In this document: positions 26,386 to 33,915 of the stretch, piece by piece
How positions within the stretch are numbered: position 1 is the first letter of the stretch
Layout of the letters: each line of letters begins with the position of its first letter
DNA from: an uncultured Clostridia bacterium
GTDB lineage: Bacteria > Bacillota > Clostridia > Christensenellales > CAG-917
Assembly: GCA_944332815.1 (NCBI GenBank)
Contig: CALVKQ010000002.1
Span: forward strand, 127,787-191,786
Direction of reading: 5' to 3'
Length of the DNA: 64,000 nucleotides
Made by a program: the position numbers and the translations under genes
The notes under the pieces: generated by a model
Seen by the model: only the letters and a program-made list of their open reading frames with translations
Told to the model about the DNA's origin: nothing
Database searches by the model: none

Positions 26386-28805
26386 TTGTCTTCCTTTTCG
26401 TCCGAGTCCGCGTCGGTATCCTCCGCCGCGTCCGTCGCCTGCTCTTCCTCGGAGCCTTCGCCGCTTTCCGCTCCGCCGTCGTCTTGGGACGCCGCAGCCT
26501 CCGCGAGCGCGCTTTCCGCTCCGCTTGCAAGAGCGAGTTTCGCCTTCGCGTCACGTTTGCGGTTGAATGTCACTATGCCGTAGACCGCGCCTGCCGCAAG
26601 CGCCAGGAAGATGAACAGCGTCCACCACCAGCTGCCGACGAGGTACACCACCGTGCCCACGATATAGGAGGTGATGAGCCAGAATATCAGCGTGTTGCGG
26701 AAGGCTTTTTTGGTGCCGAGCTCCGCCTTTGCGGTCGCGACCGCCGCGAAACACGGGATGGTGGTCATGTTGAAGGCGATGAAGGAGATGAGCGCAGGGA
26801 CGGTGATTTTCGTCTGCTCTATCATTATCGCCGCCGCGGTGATGCCTTCCGCATCCGCTTCCGCATCGTACGCGCCGCCCGTCGCCGCCATTATGACCGC
26901 CGCCATAGTGCCGAACCCGGCGATGACGTTCTCTTTGGCGATAAGTCCCATAACCGCCGCCACGACGAACACCCATCCGAACGGACCCAGCTGCGAGCCG
27001 AAGCCGAGGGGTGTGAAGAGCGGCTGTATCAGTTTGCCTATGCCGGCAAGGATGCTGGACTCCATCTGCTCGTCCGCAAGATAGCTCCAATCCCACGCGA
27101 AGTGCAGGAGGAACCATATGAGTATGGTGGACGCGAGTATGATGGTGAACGCCTTCTTGACGAAGTGTTTCGCCTTGTCCCACAGGTGTATGGCGAGCGC
27201 TTTTGCCTGGGGCGCGTGATAGGCTGGCAGCTCCATAATGAAGGGAGGAGTATCTCCGCGCATCGTGGTGTTGCGCATGACTATGACGGCGATTATTGCG
27301 ACCGCGATGCCGAGGATGTACATCCCGTAAGTTATCGCGTCCGAATTCCCCACGCCGACGAACTGCACTATGCCGCCGGCTATTGCCACGAGTATCGGCA
27401 GTTTCGCGCCGCAGGAGAAGAAGGGGATGACTCGTATGGTCGCCATTCTCTCCCTGTCGTCGGCGAGCGTACGGGTGTTTATCATTGCAGGGATGGAGCA
27501 CCCGAAGCCCATTATCATAGGCATAAACGCTCTGCCCGAAAGCCCGAATCTGCGGAATATTCTGTCCAGAATGAACGCCACGCGCGCCATATAGCCGCTG
27601 TCTTCCAGAATGGAGAAGAACATAAAGAGCACGAGTATCTGCGGCAGGAAGGACAGCACCGCGAACAGACCGCCGAATATGCCGTCCACCACCAGTCCCT
27701 GCGCCCATGCGGAGGTGGTGCTCTCCATCGCGCCGCCTATCGCGTCGGAAATGGAACTCGTTATGGCGTCCAGCAGGTTGAAGAGAATCACACCGGGCGA
27801 CGAGATGCCGTCGGAAGAACCGAATATGCCCTCTCCCCACGTTCCGGCAAGCGTGACCCAGTCCTCGGGCAGCGCGCCGCCTGCGCCGAGATAGAGGAAG
27901 TCCTCCGAGAAGGTCAGGTGGAAGATGAGGAACATTATCACCGCAAAGATGGGAATGCCCCATATCCTGTGCGTCAGCACTTTGTCCGCCTTGTCCGACT
28001 TCGAGAGTTTGACGCTTTCGCCGTTCTTGCGCACGAACGCTTTCGCGAAATGTTTGGAGATATACTTGTATCTCTCGTCCGCGACTATCGCCTCAAAATC
28101 GTCGCCGAAGACTTCGTCCTTTATCCGCGACTTGTAATTCTTGACCAGCTCATACGCCTCGGGATGGGCTTTCACTTCCAGTTCGTCGCTCTCCACCAGC
28201 TTTATGGCGTGGAAGAGAGGGTCTTTCACGCCGCCGCCGTACAGCAGCGCTTTGACCTCGCTTATCGCGCCCGAAAGTTTTGAGCCGCCGAGCACGCTCA
28301 CCGCCTCGCGCTTGCGCTTGCTTGCGGCGTACGCTTTATCCATCAGCTCCTTTATCCCCTTGCCTTTGAGGGCGGATATCTCCACCACGGGGACGGCGAG
28401 CTCGTCTTCCAGCGCCTTGGCGTTTATCTTGTCCCCCGAACGCTCCACCGCGTCCATCATGTTGAGCGCCACCACCACGGGCACCTCTATCTCCATAAGC
28501 TGAGTGGTGAGGTAAAGGTTACGCTCCAGATTGGTGGCGTCCACGATGTTGATGACGAGGTCGGGCTTTTCGTCGAGTATGTAGTTGCGCGCGATGACTT
28601 CCTCCGGCGTATACGGCGAAAGGGAGTATATCCCGGGCAGATCGAGTATGCCTATGGGTTCGGCGCACTTTTTGTAGACGCCTTCCTTCTTGTCCACCGT
28701 GACGCCCGGCCAGTTGCCGACGTGCGCCGTCGAGCCCGTGAGCGCGTTGAACAAGGTGGTCTTGCCGCAGTTCGGGTTGCCTGCCAGTGCGAATTTAAGC
28801 ATCAT
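26382..28805 (-). CDS. feoB: Ferrous iron transporter B
   Basis: 807-residue Fe(II) transporter. The N-terminal GTPase has G1 GNPNCGKTTLFNALTG, G3 LDLPGIYSL, G4 LNMMD and a helical GDI region. The membrane domain contains the two Gly-rich and Cys-containing gate motifs (GFGCSIPAM and FSCGAKLPI) and FNMTTIPCFAA. The last ~90 residues are Ala/Glu/Asp-rich and disordered, an extension not usual in FeoB. Two adjacent ATGs exist; the first (28805) forms ATGA with the feoA stop, the second has better spacing to GGAGG. The operon context (regulator, two FeoA, Cys-rich partner) fits iron uptake under limitation. Confidence 0.97.
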   Translation of the reverse strand: MMLKFALAGNPNCGKTTLFNALTGSTAHVGNWPGVTVDKKEGVYKKCAEPIGILDLPGIYSLSPYTPEEVIARNYILDEKPDLVINIVDATNLERNLYLTTQLMEIEVPVVVALNMMDAVERSGDKINAKALEDELAVPVVEISALKGKGIKELMDKAYAASKRKREAVSVLGGSKLSGAISEVKALLYGGGVKDPLFHAIKLVESDELEVKAHPEAYELVKNYKSRIKDEVFGDDFEAIVADERYKYISKHFAKAFVRKNGESVKLSKSDKADKVLTHRIWGIPIFAVIMFLIFHLTFSEDFLYLGAGGALPEDWVTLAGTWGEGIFGSSDGISSPGVILFNLLDAITSSISDAIGGAMESTTSAWAQGLVVDGIFGGLFAVLSFLPQILVLFMFFSILEDSGYMARVAFILDRIFRRFGLSGRAFMPMIMGFGCSIPAMINTRTLADDRERMATIRVIPFFSCGAKLPILVAIAGGIVQFVGVGNSDAITYGMYILGIAVAIIAVIVMRNTTMRGDTPPFIMELPAYHAPQAKALAIHLWDKAKHFVKKAFTIILASTILIWFLLHFAWDWSYLADEQMESSILAGIGKLIQPLFTPLGFGSQLGPFGWVFVVAAVMGLIAKENVIAGFGTMAAVIMAATGGAYDAEADAEGITAAAIMIEQTKITVPALISFIAFNMTTIPCFAAVATAKAELGTKKAFRNTLIFWLITSYIVGTVVYLVGSWWWTLFIFLALAAGAVYGIVTFNRKRDAKAKLALASGAESALAEAAASQDDGGAESGEGSEEEQATDAAEDTDADSDEKEDK

Positions 28806-29032
28806 TCCACCTCCAACATGACGCAAGCCGCCTCCGCTTTGCGCAGGGTCAGCTCATAGCCGCGCAGAGTCACCTCTATCGGGTCGCCGAGGGGCGCTTT
28901 TTTGCGCAGCACCACCTCCGCTCCCGGGGTCACCCCCATGTCAAAGAGCCTGCGGCGGATCTTACCCTCGCCGCTCACGCTCTTGATGACTCCCTTTTCG
29001 CCTATCGCGAAATTGTTCAGTGTCTTGACCAT
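28802..29032 (-). CDS. feoA: FeoA domain protein
   Basis: 76-residue SH3-like cytoplasmic protein needed for FeoB activity. The GEKGVIKSVSGEGKIRRRLFDMGVTPGAEV block and DPIEVTLRGYELTLRKAEA are canonical FeoA. Stop overlaps the feoB start, and its ATG follows directly on the stop of the other feoA. Second of two tandem, quite different FeoA proteins. Confidence 0.94.
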   Translation of the reverse strand: MVKTLNNFAIGEKGVIKSVSGEGKIRRRLFDMGVTPGAEVVLRKKAPLGDPIEVTLRGYELTLRKAEAACVMLEVE

Positions 29033-29257
29033 TCAAGCCTCCTTCACGGCAACGAATATCCTCGTCGCCATCTCTCTGTCGAGCGCAAGCCTGCCCTCTT
29101 TGATGCGGACTATGACGCTGCCGCCGCTCACGGACAAAACTTCCAGCTCGCTGTTCACGCTGATGCCGAGATTTTCAAGATGCCGCTTGACCTTCTCGTC
29201 CACATGCAACCTGACCACCCTCAACAATACGTTGCAGGGCGCAAACACCAATGGCAT
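29033..29257 (-). CDS. feoA: FeoA domain protein, first of the tandem pair
   Basis: 74 residues with the FeoA fold pattern: VKRHLENLGISVNSELEVLSV, then GSVIVRIKEGRLALDREMATRIFV. Divergent from the second FeoA but the same length. Tandem FeoA proteins are frequent in Clostridia and may form unequal contacts with FeoB. It starts one base after the regulator stop. Confidence 0.92.
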   Translation of the reverse strand: MPLVFAPCNVLLRVVRLHVDEKVKRHLENLGISVNSELEVLSVSGGSVIVRIKEGRLALDREMATRIFVAVKEA

Positions 29258-29258
29258 A

Positions 29259-29633
29259 TCACTTTCTCTCCTCCGCGCCCGTGTATAGGCGCGCTATCCT
29301 TATTACCGTATCCTCGTCGAGCGCCCCCAGCACAGCCAGAGCGTCCCGTTCCGCCCGCGCGGCGGTGAGCCCCAATCTGCCCGTGAACACCGCGACCAAC
29401 ACGTCGCGTGCGGGCGCATATGCTCGCACCGCTTCCCTGCCCCTCTCGGTCAACCGCAGCCTGCCGTTCTCGTCGCGCACCGCCCAGCCGCCGTCCGTCA
29501 GCCTGTCCGCCGCCTTGCTGACGCTGGCACGCGCCACGTTCAGCCTGTCCGCGACATCCACCGACCTCGCGCTTCCGCTCTCGGAGGAGAGCGAGTCTAT
29601 CGTCATCAAGTAAGTCAGCAGCGATGAAGTCAT
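29259..29633 (-). CDS. DtxR-like iron-dependent regulator
   Basis: 124 residues: N-terminal winged helix (YLMTIDSLSSESGSARSVDVADRLNVARASVSKAADRL, wing GGWAVRDENGRLRLTERG), then a short metal-binding/dimerisation part. No SH3 domain, as in compact DtxR/MntR-type repressors. Position as first gene of the feo operon suggests it senses Fe(II) and controls its own operon. The AAGTTAG-N6-CTAACTT palindrome next to the -35 box is the natural operator candidate. MntR-like manganese sensing cannot be excluded. Confidence 0.85.
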   Translation of the reverse strand: MTSSLLTYLMTIDSLSSESGSARSVDVADRLNVARASVSKAADRLTDGGWAVRDENGRLRLTERGREAVRAYAPARDVLVAVFTGRLGLTAARAERDALAVLGALDEDTVIRIARLYTGAEERK

Positions 29634-29645
29634 CTTTCCGCCTCG

Positions 29646-29661
29646 GTTCGCAATTGCGAAC
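29646..29661. promoter_or_regulatory. GTTCGC palindrome, proximal copy
   Basis: GTTCGCAATTGCGAAC, a perfect 16-bp palindrome 12 bases before the regulator start codon, in the leader of the iron operon. A second copy lies 86 bases upstream. Confidence 0.6.
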
Positions 29662-29677
29662 TCATTCCCGTAAATTT

Positions 29678-29694
29678 ATGCGGCAGTGCCGCAT
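29678..29694. promoter_or_regulatory. ATGCGGC palindrome in the feo leader
   Basis: ATGCGGCA-G-TGCCGCAT, 17 bases, between the two GTTCGC palindromes. It could be an operator or an RNA hairpin. Confidence 0.45.
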
Positions 29695-29731
29695 ACCTCT
29701 TTTCGGACCGCTCTCTTTCCCCTCCGCAACA

Positions 29732-29747
29732 GTTCGCCACTGCGAAC
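29732..29747. promoter_or_regulatory. GTTCGC palindrome, distal copy
   Basis: GTTCGCCACTGCGAAC matches the proximal copy in all arm bases, with only the centre differing. Two copies in one leader argue for a dimeric DNA-binding regulator. Confidence 0.6.
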
Positions 29748-29760
29748 ATACCGGGCTGAT

Positions 29761-29781
29761 AAAAAGAGCCGTCCGCTCTTT
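29761..29781 (-). terminator. Terminator-like hairpin at the very start of the feo transcript
   Basis: AAAGAGC/GCTCTTT stem with a 5-base loop and T5 at the end on the minus strand. It begins within a few bases of the predicted transcription start (~29783), so it may act on initial transcription or as an mRNA 5' cap structure. Confidence 0.45.
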
Positions 29782-29789
29782 ACGCTTGA

Positions 29790-29819
29790 ATTATATGCCG
29801 CATTTTCGCCCCTTGTCAA
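29790..29819 (-). promoter_or_regulatory. Consensus sigma-A promoter of the iron operon
   Basis: TTGACA (29814-29819), 18-base spacer, TATAAT (29790-29795) on the minus strand. The 5' leader to the regulator start is about 150 bases. Confidence 0.88.
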
Positions 29820-29820
29820 C

Positions 29821-29840
29821 AAGTTAGCACAAACTAACTT
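29821..29840. promoter_or_regulatory. Operator-like palindrome next to the feo -35 box
   Basis: AAGTTAG-N6-CTAACTT, a perfect inverted repeat one base upstream of TTGACA. The GTTAG...CTAAC plan recalls DtxR/IdeR-type iron boxes, so the operon's own regulator is the best candidate to bind it. Confidence 0.65.
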
Positions 29841-29853
29841 TATGAAATATTTC

Positions 29854-29874
29854 ATGCCGGACCGGAATTATACA
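29854..29874. repeat. Isolated end of the ATGCCAGACAGG repeat family
   Basis: ATGCCGGACCGGAATTATAC matches the left end of the MITE-like element at 31850 in about 17 of 20 positions. No second end is nearby. Confidence 0.5.
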
Positions 29875-29883
29875 CGGATATAA

Positions 29884-29912
29884 GGAACACGCCGTACGTT
29901 GACGGCGTGTTC
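29884..29912 (-). terminator. Hairpin after the MFS transporter gene
   Basis: GAACACGCCGT/ACGGCGTGTTC stem with a 6-base loop, 30 bases beyond the stop. The T tract is poor on the minus strand, so termination efficiency is uncertain. Confidence 0.6.
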
Positions 29913-29941
29913 GTGTGTTTCCGATGAGGCAGAGGGAGTTT

Positions 29942-31405
29942 TTACTCCTGCGCGCCTTCTTCCGCGACAGGCTCTTCGGCGAGCTCTTCCTGCTCCTCCT
30001 CTTTCTTAGCCATGAGGTCGCGGCGCAGTCTGTCGGAATCCTTCACCACCCAAATTAGGGGGATGGCGGCGACGGCGGCCACCACCGCGGCGGCAAGGAA
30101 GAGTTCGAAGGGAGGTTTCATCTGACCTTCGTCGTGCGCGTTGAGAGAATTGACGCCCACCAGCTGCGCTATGACGATACCGAGCACCATGGGGATGAGC
30201 ACCGTGAAGCACATCCTGACCCCTTGGAATCTGCCTTCCGCGCCTTTGGGGATGTAGTCCTGGAAGGAGGCGGTCAGCGCGCCCGACACGGAGAGGATCG
30301 CCCCGAGAAGCACGGAGCCGCCCACTATCAGGATGGGCAAGTAAGCGGAACGGTCCATGAACTGCATGCAGTACACCACTATCGCGCCCACGATGAGTAT
30401 GGCAAGCAGGGGGAAGTAGAAGTTCTTTCTGCCGAACTTGTCAAAGAAGACGCCCAGCACCCCCGTTATCACCGCGCCGACGACGATTATGACCGCGAGG
30501 GGGATGATGTAGTCGGTTATGCCCAATCTCTTTTCGATGAAATTGATGAGGTAAGACATGAACACCTGCTGCGCTATGCCCAGCAGACACACCGTCCCGA
30601 GCGTGACGTACATCATCTTGTTCTGTTTGACGACAGAGGGGCGGAAGCCGTAGAAAGTTTCTTTCAGGTAATTGGGGTTGGAGTTTTTGACTATCCCGGG
30701 CGCGTCCTTCATCATGAACGCGGACAGTACGCCGCCCACCATCGGGAATATACCCATTATGATGAAGAAGAGTTTGATGTTCATCTCATCGCGCATCGTG
30801 ATGGGGATCTTGACTTCGTCCACCATCGCGCCGCTGTCGTAGGTGAACATCCCTATGCCGAACACCAGCACCGTGGCTATAACGGGCATGACGGAAAGGA
30901 TGGTGTTCACCCTGCCGCGGTTCCTGACGTCGGTGACGTCCGCCACCCAGGTGTTGAACGCCGCGTCGTTGGCGGTGGAACCGAAGAAGGTCATCACGCA
31001 GTCCAGGATGACGAGCACTGCGATGATCCCCCAGTTGCTGTCGTCCGAAAAGTTGATGGGGATGGCGGCAAACAGCATTATGGTCACACCCCAGATAAGA
31101 TATCCGAAGGTGATGAAAGGCTTGCGTTTGCCCGTCTTGTCGATGAGTCCGCCGGCAAAGATGGTGGTGACCGTAGCGGTCACTGCGGAAAGGACGACCA
31201 TCAGCGTTGTGACAGTGAAGTAAAGGTCGCCGCGCGTGTCGAACAGGTCCTGCCCGAACTTGGCGAAGAACATGTTCTCCACCACCCAGGCTATCTGACC
31301 GATGAGCCCGAACACTATCGCGCACGCCCATATCTTCTTGCCGAGAGGGGCGGAAGAGGGGGCGCCGCCCTGCGCGACGGCAGCCGTGGTTGACTTGTTT
31401 TCCAT
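29942..31405 (-). CDS. MFS transporter, MelB/GPH-like
   Basis: 487 residues with 12 predicted hydrophobic segments and a charged acidic tail (Glu-rich last ~25 residues). The loop motif after helix 2/3 (FAGGLIDKTGKRKPFITFG) is the MFS motif A in the form found in sugar-cation symporters. Substrate not evident; sugars, nucleosides or drugs are possible. The start at 31405 is preferred over an upstream extension because GAGG lies six bases before it. No metabolic partner gene is adjacent. A hairpin sits just before the ribosome-binding site. Confidence 0.85.
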   Translation of the reverse strand: MENKSTTAAVAQGGAPSSAPLGKKIWACAIVFGLIGQIAWVVENMFFAKFGQDLFDTRGDLYFTVTTLMVVLSAVTATVTTIFAGGLIDKTGKRKPFITFGYLIWGVTIMLFAAIPINFSDDSNWGIIAVLVILDCVMTFFGSTANDAAFNTWVADVTDVRNRGRVNTILSVMPVIATVLVFGIGMFTYDSGAMVDEVKIPITMRDEMNIKLFFIIMGIFPMVGGVLSAFMMKDAPGIVKNSNPNYLKETFYGFRPSVVKQNKMMYVTLGTVCLLGIAQQVFMSYLINFIEKRLGITDYIIPLAVIIVVGAVITGVLGVFFDKFGRKNFYFPLLAILIVGAIVVYCMQFMDRSAYLPILIVGGSVLLGAILSVSGALTASFQDYIPKGAEGRFQGVRMCFTVLIPMVLGIVIAQLVGVNSLNAHDEGQMKPPFELFLAAAVVAAVAAIPLIWVVKDSDRLRRDLMAKKEEEQEELAEEPVAEEGAQE

Positions 31406-31419
31406 ATCACACCTCATTG

Positions 31420-31438
31420 AGCGTGGGGAGCCCACGCT
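31420..31438 (-). promoter_or_regulatory. Leader hairpin or operator before the MFS gene
   Basis: AGCGTGGG-N3-CCCACGCT, a perfect 8-base inverted repeat that ends five bases from the GAGG ribosome-binding site on the minus strand. It could gate translation or bind a repressor. Confidence 0.5.
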
Positions 31439-31849
31439 AGTGTATTTTGCACGTTTCACGGGTTTATAGCACGGAAACGTCGGTTTCAACATGGCATATC
31501 GCATTTTGCGGTGTGCGTCACTTTCCCGAGGTCATGGAAGAAAGGGAAATATCACATAGGGCTTGCCGCCCGAAAAAACGCTCGTTATCATCCCTCTCTT
31601 ATCACGTGAGGGGGAGCGCACGGATGTCCTTAAAACATAAAAGCGGCATTCCGCCGCCCGTTCCCCCCTGCACATACATTTTACTCTTACGCGCGCGCAC
31701 TGTCAATACCGAATACGCACGCGCGAGTGAACATTCTTTCCGAAATGCCGTTTTTCTCCGCTAGGATGTGTTTCGGTCGGGCGCGCATTTAAGGCGTAAG
31801 AGTGCGGTGTGAACGAGCGTTTTCAAGGCGCGCCGAGGTCGGGCATCGG
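31439..31849. other. Gene-free spacer upstream of the MFS gene
   Basis: No supported gene. A TATAAA near 31465 on the plus-strand text could be read on either strand as a promoter element. The rest is mixed GC-rich DNA with short inverted repeats. Confidence 0.45.
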
Positions 31850-32132
31850 TATGCCAGACAGGAATAATACGAACCAGGTTCCGCGCCGCCGATTTCCGCC
31901 CGAACCGCGTCAGTCGCCTTGCTAATACGGGCTGGTATTAGCTGCGCCGACTTCCTTGCTCAGCCAAAAATCGGCTGGCGCGGAACTGCTCGCACCTCAG
32001 AGCAAGAGATTTTCGGATGATGTTGCGCTGGCGAAACGCCGCCAATAGTATACATATTGGCAAGTTCCGACTGTGCAAAAGCGCCGAAAAGAATTGCTCC
32101 GAGGCTGATTCGTATTATTCCTGTCTGGCATA
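31850..32132. mobile_element. MITE-like element with perfect 24-bp terminal inverted repeats
   Basis: The 24 bases at 31850-31873 (starting TATGCCAGACAGGAATAA) are exactly complementary to 32109-32132, and pairing extends with one mismatch to 28. Inside, GTTCCGCGCC-GCCGATTT pairs with a near-complement, and CTAATA/TATTAG forms a smaller stem. No transposase frame in 283 bp, so non-autonomous. Related ends occur at 5139, 25990, 29854 and within the hairpin at 51203-51283. Confidence 0.75.
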
Positions 32133-32237
32133 GGCAAGGCGCGCGGCTCGGCTCTGATGAAGGCAGAGTCGTCGCCCGAGGCGGCGCCGTTTTGCGGCGG
32201 CAATTCAAATTGCGGACGGGTTTGGAGCAAAATATGC

Positions 32238-32266
32238 TTGCGCGTATAGCTTTATTGTGCTATATT
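32238..32266 (+). promoter_or_regulatory. Promoter of tRNA-Leu
   Basis: TTGCGC (32238-32243), 17-base spacer, TATATT (32261-32266). The -10 ends nine bases before the mature 5' end. Confidence 0.7.
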
Positions 32267-32275
32267 TACATCTGC

Positions 32276-32362
32276 GCCGGTGTGGTGAAACTGGCAGACG
32301 CGCTGGACTCAAAATCCTGTGGAGTAAAATCCGTGTCGGTTCGAGTCCGACCACCGGCACCA
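32276..32362 (+). tRNA. tRNA-Leu, anticodon CAA
   Basis: 87 nt including an encoded CCA. Acceptor GCCGGTG/CACCGGC, D-arm GGTGAAACTGGCAGACGC, anticodon loop CTCAAAA (CAA reads UUG), a long type II variable arm (TGTGGAGTAAAATCCGTG) and T-arm GTCGGTTCGAGTCCGAC. The type II arm and A73 agree with leucine identity. Own promoter and terminator. Confidence 0.97.
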
Positions 32363-32368
32363 ACGAGC

Positions 32369-32404
32369 AAAAACGCCTCACTCCGAAGGAGTGTGGGCGT
32401 TTTT
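32369..32404 (+). terminator. Terminator of tRNA-Leu
   Basis: AAAAACGCC/GGCGTTTTT outer stem with an inner CACTCC-GAA-GGAGTG hairpin, seven bases after CCA, ending in T5. Confidence 0.92.
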
Positions 32405-32447
32405 CTTATGTCCGCGCCGTGCTTGCACGAGCGCGGACATAAGAAAA
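32401..32447. repeat. 47-base near-perfect hairpin following the tRNA terminator
   Basis: 17-base arms TTTTCTTATGTCCGCGC and its exact complement, with CGTG-CTTG-CACG stacked in the loop. Palindromic, so it could terminate from both sides. Confidence 0.75.
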
Positions 32448-32464
32448 AAAGACCAAACCGCGCC
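32417..32464. repeat. Direct repeat, copy 1
   Basis: About 47 bases (CCGTGCTTGCACGAGCGCGG...) repeated at 32522-32568 with one substitution and a one-base shorter A run. It overlaps the right half of the hairpin. Confidence 0.75.
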
Positions 32465-32521
32465 ATCGGCGCAAGGCGTTTTTGCGAGTGCCGAACGGGG
32501 GCGCACGCATCGCGTGCTCCA

Positions 32522-32568
32522 CCGTGCTTGCACGAGCGCGGACATAAGAAAAAAGACCAAACTGCGCC
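32522..32568. repeat. Direct repeat, copy 2
   Basis: Second copy, 105 bases downstream. The left arm of the hairpin has not been duplicated with it. Confidence 0.75.
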
Positions 32569-32593
32569 GTCGTCGCCGCAAGGCAACAGTCGC

Positions 32594-32621
32594 AGAAGTC
32601 CGCACTTTTGTGCGGACTTCT
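32594..32621. terminator. Strong hairpin AGAAGTCCGCAC/GTGCGGACTTCT
   Basis: 12-base perfect stem with a TTTT loop in gene-free DNA between tRNA-Leu and metA. Terminator-like, but with only a short T tract. The remaining bases to 32907 show no gene. Confidence 0.55.
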
Positions 32622-32907
32622 TGCATCCTACCCTGCGGCTCCTCTTCGCGTCGCGAAAATGCAAGCCGTTCACTCGCTCCTCGTTTTCCGCATCGCGCAA
32701 AACTATCGCTCTCTCACTCATTTTCGCTCCGCGGCACATTCCGACACGATATCACTTCATGGCGAGCGTCACTCTATGGGTCACAAACTCGGAAAAAGAC
32801 AGCCGTTTTTTAATCATCCCCCTCCCGAAAAAACAAAAATAGCTTCGACAACATTATAAATCCGCCGCGACGCAAAGTCAACGGCAAGTGCGGAAGCACG
32901 CCGCCAT

Positions 32908-32940
32908 ATAAAAACGCCGCCCGGCTGCTGCCGGGCGGCG
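32908..32940 (-). terminator. Terminator after metA
   Basis: CGCCGCCCGGC/GCCGGGCGGCG stem with a 4-base loop, followed on the minus strand by TTTTTATA, eight bases past the metA stop. Confidence 0.9.
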
Positions 32941-32948
32941 CACACGCG

Positions 32949-33881
32949 TCACTCCGTCGTGGTGACCTCGCCCACCTCGTGTATGAGATAGGGGGTGACC
33001 TGATAGACGTAATAGTTCAACCAGTTGTAGAACAGCAGATTTGCCGTGGAACGCCACTTCATATCCACTATCCCCAATTCCTCGTTGACGAAATAGTTGA
33101 CCGGGGGCGCGATGTCCAGCCCCTTCTCCTTGTCGCGTTCGTACTCCTTTTTGAGGGTGAAACGGTCGTACTCGGCGTGCCCCGTGAAAAAGAACATCCT
33201 GTTGTCGTGGGTCTTGGCGATCGAGATGCCGGCGTCGGGCGAGAAGGCGAGCACTTTGATGTCCGGGCAGGCGCGCACCGCGTCCTCGTCCACACGGGTG
33301 TGTCGGGAGTGAGGGATATAGAAGGTATCGTCCATACCCTTCAGAAGCATATCGTTTTCCTGCATGGCGTGCGTCGGGAACACCCCGAACAGCTTTTTGT
33401 CGAGCAGCTGCTTGCCTATCCCCCAGAAGTGGTACATCGCCGCCTGCGCGCCCCAGCAGATGTATATGGTGCTGGTGACGTTCTCGCGCGCGAACTCCAT
33501 TATCTCCACCAGCTCGTTCCAGTACTTGACGTCCTCGAATGGGATGGTTTCGACGGGCGCGCCCGTGACTATCATGCCGTCGAACTTCATCTTCTTGACT
33601 TCCGACAGCGTGCGGTAAAACTTCTGCATATGCGCCTCCGACACGTGCGTGCTCTTATAGCTCGCCGTGCCTATGAGGTGGATGTTCACTTGCAGCGGAG
33701 TGTTGCCGAGCAGCCTCATGAGCTGCGTTTCGGTGACCTCTTTCGTGGGCATGAGATTGACTATGGCGACTTCGAGCGGACGGATGTCCTGCTTTACGGC
33801 GCGCACGGAATCCATCACGAAGATCTTTTCGCTGCGCAGATTGGCATATGCCGGGATGTCTTTCGGGATGATGATGGGCAT
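32949..33881 (-). CDS. metA: Homoserine O-acetyltransferase, MetA type
   Basis: 310 residues of the MetA/HTS family that activates homoserine for methionine synthesis. The catalytic cysteine is in YICWGAQAAMYHFWGI, and the catalytic His/Glu pair in FTGHAEYDRFTL. The acyl-CoA selectivity position is Glu in VTGAPVETIPFEDV (Gly in Escherichia coli), which is known to specify acetyl-CoA. This agrees with metY, an O-acetylhomoserine user, directly upstream in the same direction. No S-box or other methionine riboswitch is seen before the pair. Confidence 0.95.
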   Translation of the reverse strand: MPIIIPKDIPAYANLRSEKIFVMDSVRAVKQDIRPLEVAIVNLMPTKEVTETQLMRLLGNTPLQVNIHLIGTASYKSTHVSEAHMQKFYRTLSEVKKMKFDGMIVTGAPVETIPFEDVKYWNELVEIMEFARENVTSTIYICWGAQAAMYHFWGIGKQLLDKKLFGVFPTHAMQENDMLLKGMDDTFYIPHSRHTRVDEDAVRACPDIKVLAFSPDAGISIAKTHDNRMFFFTGHAEYDRFTLKKEYERDKEKGLDIAPPVNYFVNEELGIVDMKWRSTANLLFYNWLNYYVYQVTPYLIHEVGEVTTTE

Positions 33882-33915
33882 AACGCTCCTCCGCGTCCGC
33901 GGCTGCGGACGGTAT

